Part shown: positions 57,125-62,244 of the stretch, piece after piece
Layout of the letters: each line of letters begins with the position of its first letter
Position numbering within the stretch: position 1 is the first letter of the stretch
NCBI GenBank assembly: GCA_947479645.1
Contig: CANKAJ010000009.1
Coordinates: forward strand, 1-62,244
Source of the DNA: Betaproteobacteria bacterium
GTDB lineage: Bacteria; Pseudomonadota; Gammaproteobacteria; Burkholderiales; SG8-39
Length of the DNA stretch: 62,244 nucleotides
Direction: 5' to 3'
The notes under the pieces: model-generated
The model's input: the letters and a program-made list of their open reading frames with translations, nothing else
What the model was told of the DNA's origin: nothing
Databases searched by the model: none
Program-made: the position numbers and the translations under genes

Positions 57125-58582
57125 CTAAGCGGTGCCGTTCATCTCCAGGCGAAAATCGCCCTTTTCAATGAAGATGCGCCCGGCGCGCGGGCGCTTGGCC
57201 AGTTCCTTGAGCAGATGAACAATCGGCTTGTCGAAGGAGTACTCCGTGCGCATGGCCCCCGCCGCCCGCATGTCGTCAACCTGCGTGCCTGCATACAAGT
57301 GGCGCAGCAGGCGCTCTTCATCGCTCATGTTCGGGTATTTCTTGCGCATGGCCGGCACTGCCGGCTCCAGCGGTACCGGCTTCAAGGCGATATATGACGA
57401 ACCATTGCTGATGATCTTGTCCAGCACGTCAGGCTGCACCGGCGCCAGCGGCTTGCCGTAGTAACCCAGCGCATACTTCTTGATCTCGTTGGGCACCGTC
57501 TTGTAGCGCTCGCCGCCCACCACATTGAGCACTGCCTGGGTCGCCACCAGTTGCGAGAACGGCGTGACCATGGCCGGCCAGCCGAGTTCGGTGAAGACGC
57601 GCGCGGTCTCTTCCAGCACCGCGTCCAGCTTGTGCATGAGCCCCGCCTGCTGCAACTGGAACTTCATGTTGGTCAGCATGCCGCCAGGAATCTGATGCTG
57701 GTAATGGAACTGGTCATACTCCATCGGCACGCCGACGGGCAGCCCCTCGTTCTTCGCCACCCGCGAGAAATGATCGCTGACCTCACTGATCAGCGCGTCA
57801 TCGACATTCACCGTGTAGCCCATGCTGCGCAGATTACGCGCGATGGTCTGGGTCGCCGGTTGCGCCGGTCCGTTGGCCAGGGGGGCAATCGAAGTCTGAA
57901 TCTGGGTTACCCCAAGCTTCACCGCTTCCAGATACACCAGCGGCGCAAGCCCCGTCATGCAATGGCTGTGCAATTCGAGCGGCACCTTGCCGGTCACCTT
58001 GAGCAACGCCGGCACCAGCGTGCGTATGCGGTCCGGCGTCAGCAGCCCACCCGGATCCTTCAGCATCATCACGTCGATGTTGGCACGCTTGATCAGCTCC
58101 TTGGTCTTTTTCGCGTAAAAAGCGTCGGTATGCACCGGACTCTCGCAAAACACCACCGAGCCAACGGACTCCATGCCCAGTTGTTTGGCGCGGATCAATA
58201 TGTCAACAATATTGTCCAGGTCGGACAATGCGTCGATGGCGCGCAACCGCCGGATGCCGTTTTTGGCCAGGCACTCCAGCCACAAATCATTGATGTCATC
58301 GGCCTGCACATCAAATGACAGGAGACTCTTGCTGCGCATCGCCGACTGTAGTCGCGTTTGCGTCACGCGCTGGCGCATCAGACGCAGGCGCTGCCAGGGA
58401 TCTTCCTTGAGGTAACGCACGCTGACGTCGAACTGGATGGCGCTCATCAGATCGATGGCTTCCATTCCGGCCCGGTCCATGCGCTCGGCCACTGGCAGCA
58501 TCATTGCAGTGGTCATGCGCGTCGCCCACAGGCACTGATGCGCATCGCGCAGGGTAGTATCGATAATCCTGACTTCCGACAT
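57125..58582 (-). CDS. OadA/PycB-like carboxyltransferase subunit lacking biotinyl domain
   Basis: This 485-residue protein has the HMGL-like TIM barrel of pyruvate/oxaloacetate carboxyltransferases: IIDTTLRDAHQCLWATRM (metal Asp), DVMMLKDPGGLLTPDRI (carbamylated Lys), LELHSHCMTGLAPLVYLEA (metal His pair), and QHQIPGGMLTNMKFQLQQ. The second conserved domain follows, but the chain stops without a biotinyl (EAMKM) domain. It either works with a separate biotin carrier or has a biotin-free role. Next to it is another oxaloacetate-acting enzyme. Confidence 0.9.
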   Translation of the reverse strand: MSEVRIIDTTLRDAHQCLWATRMTTAMMLPVAERMDRAGMEAIDLMSAIQFDVSVRYLKEDPWQRLRLMRQRVTQTRLQSAMRSKSLLSFDVQADDINDLWLECLAKNGIRRLRAIDALSDLDNIVDILIRAKQLGMESVGSVVFCESPVHTDAFYAKKTKELIKRANIDVMMLKDPGGLLTPDRIRTLVPALLKVTGKVPLELHSHCMTGLAPLVYLEAVKLGVTQIQTSIAPLANGPAQPATQTIARNLRSMGYTVNVDDALISEVSDHFSRVAKNEGLPVGVPMEYDQFHYQHQIPGGMLTNMKFQLQQAGLMHKLDAVLEETARVFTELGWPAMVTPFSQLVATQAVLNVVGGERYKTVPNEIKKYALGYYGKPLAPVQPDVLDKIISNGSSYIALKPVPLEPAVPAMRKKYPNMSDEERLLRHLYAGTQVDDMRAAGAMRTEYSFDKPIVHLLKELAKRPRAGRIFIEKGDFRLEMNGTA

Positions 58583-58628
58583 TACATGCCTCCTGTTTCT
58601 TGATAACGACTGGCGAGTGCAGTCAAAC

Positions 58629-59495
58629 TCACTTCGCCGTCAGAAAATCACGCGTCCATGCTTCGTAATCCGCGTCGCGCGACGTACGCGCGACAAAATC
58701 CGCAGTTGCCACACCGGTGAGATTAACCGGTTTTACCCCCTCCTTCAGCGCCTTGAGCGTATCGTGAACGGCACGCACGGCCGCCATGAACGGCGCATGC
58801 CCCTGCAACGCAATGCGCACGCCGCGCGCGGACAGATAATCGCGATCCATCAATTCGGGGCCGGGAGCGCCCAGCAGCAATGGCACGCTGAGTACCGGCG
58901 CGATTGCATCGAGCTGGGCGCGAGTTTTCAGCCCTGAAAAGAACATGCCATCCACGCCGGCCGCCTGATAGGCCCTGGCGCGTGCCAGCGCATCCTCGAT
59001 CCCATTCACGGCGGCCGCGCTGGTGCGGCCGCAGATGATCATCCGGCTGTCCTGGCGCGCGTCAAGTGCCGCGCGCATCTTGCCCACACCCTCTTCTATG
59101 GAAATGAGCTGCACTTTATCCGGATCGCCAAAGGGGGCCGGCAGCAGGGTGTCTTCAATGGTCAATGCCGCGACGCCAGCGGTCTCCAGTTCTTCAATGG
59201 TACGACGCACATTCAGCGCATTGCCATAACCATGGTCGGCATCGACAAACAGCGGCAGCTTGCCGGCGCGTCCGATGCGATAACACTGTTCGGCCAACTC
59301 ACTCAGCGTCAGCACTGCAAGGTCAGGGGCCCCCAGCACCGTCAGCGATGCCACCGATCCGGCCAGCATGCTCAGCTCAAAATCCAGATCCTCGGCAACT
59401 CTCGCCGACATCGGATCAAACACGGATGCCGGAAACACGCAGCGATCGCCCGATAAAATTTCCCTGCACCGTGCCCTGCGTGCCGTCCAGTCCAT
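58629..59495 (-). CDS. oxaloacetate decarboxylase, PEP mutase/isocitrate lyase superfamily
   Basis: This 288-residue TIM-barrel protein resembles the Pseudomonas aeruginosa PA4872-type oxaloacetate decarboxylase: ASVFDPMSARVAEDLDFE, then MLAGSVASLTVLGAPDLAVL, metal-site FVDADHGYGNALNVRRTIEE, ALTIEDTLLPAPFG, and a C-terminal YEAWTRDFL. The reaction would be oxaloacetate to pyruvate and CO2 with Mg2+. It lies 46 bp upstream of the carboxyltransferase gene, on the same strand. Confidence 0.85.
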   Translation of the reverse strand: MDWTARRARCREILSGDRCVFPASVFDPMSARVAEDLDFELSMLAGSVASLTVLGAPDLAVLTLSELAEQCYRIGRAGKLPLFVDADHGYGNALNVRRTIEELETAGVAALTIEDTLLPAPFGDPDKVQLISIEEGVGKMRAALDARQDSRMIICGRTSAAAVNGIEDALARARAYQAAGVDGMFFSGLKTRAQLDAIAPVLSVPLLLGAPGPELMDRDYLSARGVRIALQGHAPFMAAVRAVHDTLKALKEGVKPVNLTGVATADFVARTSRDADYEAWTRDFLTAK

Positions 59496-59673
59496 ACGCG
59501 CCCCCTTGTTGTTTGTGAGTTTCCGCTTTTCAGCCGGCCATGTGCGCCCGCTATTTATCCCTGCTCGCCCTGCATGTAATGGCAGCAGGCAGCGGTTGGC
59601 ATGAATGTATCACGCGTCGCACCCGCTGCACTTTCGTTGCTGACATTCCCGATGCATCGCACCGCGGCAACTT

Positions 59674-61398
59674 CTACGGACTTGCGGTCGGCCTGATCGC
59701 CTTGCATACCGGATAGCCCAGCACGCCGTTGTGGGCGAACACATAGGCGCTGTTACGCAGCGGGTCACCGGTAATCGCAATCATGTAATCATCGGCGTGC
59801 CAGACCAATGGCACCATGCGCTCGGGATCATCCGACTCGTGATACACGGCAGGTATCTTGCCCAACCGCGCTTCTTCCGCCAGATTCCAGGTCGGCTTGA
59901 GCGTCCAGTCACGCAGAATGCGCTCGAACTGCGAAGCCGGTATGCGCGCATGATCGAACAGATATTGCCGCAGCGCCGCCTTGGTCCATCCGGCCTTGGC
60001 CATCGTCCGCGCCAGTATCGGCGTCAGCAAAATCAGCGGTCGCAATGTGCCCATTCCCTGACCCACGGTAAACATCAGCTGCCAGGACACCTGCTTGACG
60101 ACGGCGTCGGCCAGATAGGGCAGCATCTGCTCACGAATGCCGCCAGACAGGGATACGACAAGATTGCCACCGGTGTAACGCGATATGGTGACGGCATTCT
60201 GGCCACGCGCATATCCCATCTCGACACTGATCGGCTCCCAGCCGATTTCAGCCAGCACATCCTCATTCTCGGCAATCACCACGCGCCAGGTATTGCCATA
60301 GGTGGCCTTGTCATTCTTGTGCAGCAGGAATCCCGCTACATTCCGAAGATAGAGACGCCAGAACCGGCCAATCGAGGTATTGGGCAGGAAACCATCACGC
60401 ATGACGCCTTGCGTGTAATTGAAGTCCAGTTCCTTGATGATGGGGCCATTGACGATGATCAGCGTTTCCCCGCCGGGCGTGTTGCCGCTGTGCTCTACGC
60501 CGTAATAGGAATCCGCCATCGCTTCAATCATGGCCACCAGCACTGGCATGTATTGCGGCTTGCAACCGGCCATCACGCCGTTGACGGCAACACTCCAGAC
60601 CGTTGCCGCACGGCTGTCGGGCAAAAGTATGCCCAGCACCTTGTCGGGTGCATAGTCGGTGAAGCTCAGGAATTGCTCGATGCGTCGGCGCGTCGGCGGC
60701 ACGATGGGCAGGCCATCGCTCCATTCATTGCGGTAGAAATAATCGTTGAGGGCGTCAAATCCGCCTTCGAAAACGATATCGCGCGCGCCGGGTTCGCAGG
60801 TCTCGACCGCCGTCACGGGTGGGGTGGTCAGGTTTTCAATAGCGCGAGCCAGGGTCACATCAAGGATGTTTTGCCTCAACTCCTCTTTGGACTGCACATT
60901 GGTATGGCCGGGCACGATAGCCAGTGGAATCGTCGGCATTCCCAGGCCAATGGAAGTGGCTGCGGCAAGACCGGCAAAACCCTCGCAAACCAGCGTTGAA
61001 GACGGCACTCCGGCCTCTTCGCATACTGCACTGGCCCGCAACACGGCGGGCGTGCAACTGCCTCAACAGCCCATGCCTGAGAGCACCGCATCGACTCTCA
61101 ATTCCTTCAGGCGTTCGGGCAACGCCGCCAGCACCTGATGCTCATCGCTGCCATGCGTATTGCCGAACTCGCGCCAGTTGATAAAGCGAATGCCGGGATA
61201 CTTCGCCGCTAGCGCCTCCTGCATGGTGGCAAACACTTCGTCACCGCGGAACACGTAGTCCCACAACAGGCCGATGGTCTTGCCGGCCAGCGTGTCCAGC
61301 CGCGGCGCCAGCGGCTTGATCTGCACCTGGCGAGGACTGCGCGGCCAATAGACTGTGTAGCGGCGTTCGTCGTTGACATCGTCATCAGATATGAACAT
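59674..61398 (-). CDS. UGSC family selenoprotein, TGA read as selenocysteine
   Basis: Read through one TGA (61063-61065), this is a single 574-residue protein. Residues 1-111 end LSGMGC; residue 112 is Sec in U-G-S-C; the chain continues TPAVLRASAVCEEAGVPSST without frame change. The UGSC motif defines a known selenoprotein family. The larger C-terminal domain (from about 200) includes EWSDGLPIVPPTRRRIEQFL, NGVMAGCKPQYMPVLVAMIE and TPGGETLIIVNGPIIKELDF. Activity is not established; the motif suggests redox chemistry. Conventional calling would split it at 61063. A hairpin follows the TGA at the SECIS position. Confidence 0.88.
61028..61065 (-). promoter_or_regulatory. bacterial SECIS-like hairpin after the TGA of the UGSC gene
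   Basis: Starting eight bases after the TGA, GCAC pairs with GUGC and GCCCGC pairs with GCGGGC, with a two-base CA bulge on the 3' side. The apical loop is CGUGUU at 18-23 nt after the TGA. A G in the second loop position at this distance agrees with the bacterial SECIS consensus for SelB binding. Confidence 0.75.
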
Positions 61399-61467
61399 TG
61401 ATTACTCCGGACTTCAATGATGCGCCTGACCTGAGCGCTCGTTACAAAATGAAAGGTTGGCAAAAAT

Positions 61468-61547
61468 GTCATTCCGAGCGGCGCGAGGAATCTGCTGTTA
61501 AATCAGCGCCAGAAGCAGATTCCTCAGCCTTGCGGCTTCGGAATGAC
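61468..61547 (+). repeat. intergenic palindromic repeat, copy R5
   Basis: This copy runs from GTCATTCCGAGCGGCGCGAG to GGCTTCGGAATGAC with arms GAGGAATCTGCTGTT and AGCAGATTCCTC. Its left flank (TTACAAAATGAAAGG) resembles the TTTCAAAATGA flank of the other copies. It lies between the Bug gene and the selenoprotein gene, so a shared transcript would carry it. Confidence 0.88.
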
Positions 61548-61587
61548 AATTATCGTTGAAGCGTGCTCTATCGCTGCGCGGCAAACT

Positions 61588-62244
61588 TCACTCAAACTTC
61601 AGATTGGTATCCTTGGCCAGCTTGGTCCACATGGCAATCTCCTGGGAGATCACTTTGGCGAAGTCTTCGGGAGGGCCGCCGACCGCCTCGCCCCCATCCG
61701 CTGCAAAGCGCTGCACCACCTCTGGCGCCTGGATGATGACCGAGATTTCGCGGTTGAGTTTATCAATGATGGGTCGCGGCACCTTTGCCGGCGCGAGCAA
61801 CCCATACCAGGCACGCACTTCATAGCCGGGGATGGACTCGCCAATCGCTGGAATATCCGGTAGCGACGTCGCGCGCTTGGCGGAGGTCACGCCCAGGCCA
61901 ATGAGCTTGCCGGTTTTCACAAACGGCATGGACGAGACCGTGCTCGTCACGGTGAAGGCGATGCGTTCGCCCAGCAAATCGGTCAAGGCCGGTCCGGCGC
62001 CCTTGTAGGCGATGTGCACCGTCTTTACTCCGGTCATGTAATTGAGCAGTTCACCGGCCAGATGCGCCACACCGCCAATGCCCCCCGATCCGAATGACAA
62101 TTTGTCGGGCTGTGAACGCGCCAGCTTGACCAGTTCGGGAACCGTCTTGACGCCGAGCGTCGGGGTAACGACCAGCAGCAGCGGCGCTGCCGTCATCAAG
62201 CTGATGGGCGCGAAATCCTTCTGCGCATCGTAGGGCAGCTTGGA
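61588..62244 (-). CDS. Bug/TctC family solute-binding protein (N-terminus cut by window edge)
   Basis: The visible 218 residues are the C-terminal two thirds of a periplasmic binding protein: KLPYDAQKDFAPISL, then LVVTPTLGVKTVPELVKLAR, GSGGIGGVAHLAGELLN and IAYKGAGPALTDLLGERI. The frame is open to the end of the window. It is upstream of the selenoprotein gene on the same strand, separated by 189 bp with repeat R5. It is the fifth Bug protein of the window. Confidence 0.9.
   Translation of the reverse strand, partial: SKLPYDAQKDFAPISLMTAAPLLLVVTPTLGVKTVPELVKLARSQPDKLSFGSGGIGGVAHLAGELLNYMTGVKTVHIAYKGAGPALTDLLGERIAFTVTSTVSSMPFVKTGKLIGLGVTSAKRATSLPDIPAIGESIPGYEVRAWYGLLAPAKVPRPIIDKLNREISVIIQAPEVVQRFAADGGEAVGGPPEDFAKVISQEIAMWTKLAKDTNLKFE

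Noticed and set aside
61045..61080. The TGA in the UGSC gene as a frameshift, nonsense mutation or real gene end
   Set aside because: Coding sequence continues in the same frame with family-like residues, the stop falls exactly at U of the UGSC motif, and a SECIS-like hairpin follows.

Overview
The window is GC-rich, densely coded DNA from a betaproteobacterium, most likely of the order Burkholderiales. The evidence is gene order and content: pyrG-kdsA-eno-ftsB, SAM methyltransferase-rnhA-dnaQ, tsaB-rimI-UDG, an OmpR/EnvZ pair, a DUF1800/DUF1501 pair, and five orphan Bug/TctC solute-binding proteins. No rRNA, tRNA, CRISPR array, transposase or integrase was found. The genus cannot be told from the window.

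Layout. 1-3.6 kb is a chromate locus: a divergent pair of single-domain CHR transporters faces rhodanese-ChrB and a two-domain ChrA. 3.9-6.0 kb holds two tandem Bug proteins. 6.2-10.05 kb is a molybdenum cofactor operon (moaA, a TylF-like methyltransferase, mobA, moeA). 10.1-12.1 kb is UDG-rimI-tsaB on the minus strand. 12.2-14.2 kb is a tartrate/malate-type dehydrogenase whose 3' end is duplicated on the far side of a TumE-like toxin-antitoxin pair. 14.3-18.6 kb carries a Gly/Cys-tailed membrane protein, a MAPEG protein, a class III cyclase, a Bug protein and a DUF2889 protein. An AT-rich scar follows, with a truncated amidohydrolase start and a 22-bp perfect hairpin. 18.9-24.5 kb has DUF1501, DUF1800, a small secreted protein and OmpR/EnvZ. 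24.7-30.1 kb has purU, mmsA, a Bug protein, a crotonase and 3-hydroxybutyrate dehydrogenase. 30.1-34.3 kb is the pyrG-kdsA-eno-ftsB operon.

34.5-46.4 kb is an acyl-CoA catabolism island: four tandem paralogous crotonase-fold genes, a fused CoA-transferase, a hot-dog thioesterase, ETF-ubiquinone oxidoreductase, a fifth crotonase, a DmdC-like acyl-CoA dehydrogenase and both ETF subunits. Electrons from the dehydrogenase would pass through ETF and ETF-QO to ubiquinone. 46.5-50.6 kb is dnaQ-rnhA-methyltransferase with a divergent MltD-type transglycosylase. 50.8-57 kb has DUF2214, a two-domain PPK2, a SulP-STAS-cNMP fusion and an MgtC/DUF4010 protein. 57.1-62.2 kb has an OadA-like carboxyltransferase, a PEP-mutase-fold oxaloacetate decarboxylase, a UGSC-family selenoprotein read through an in-frame TGA, and a partial Bug protein.

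The strongest observations are: (1) the UGSC selenoprotein, with a bacterial SECIS-like hairpin at the right distance from the TGA; (2) the four tandem crotonases, all lacking both hydratase glutamates; (3) the toxin-antitoxin mini-island flanked by a duplicated gene 3' end; (4) five copies of an intergenic palindromic, MITE-like repeat.
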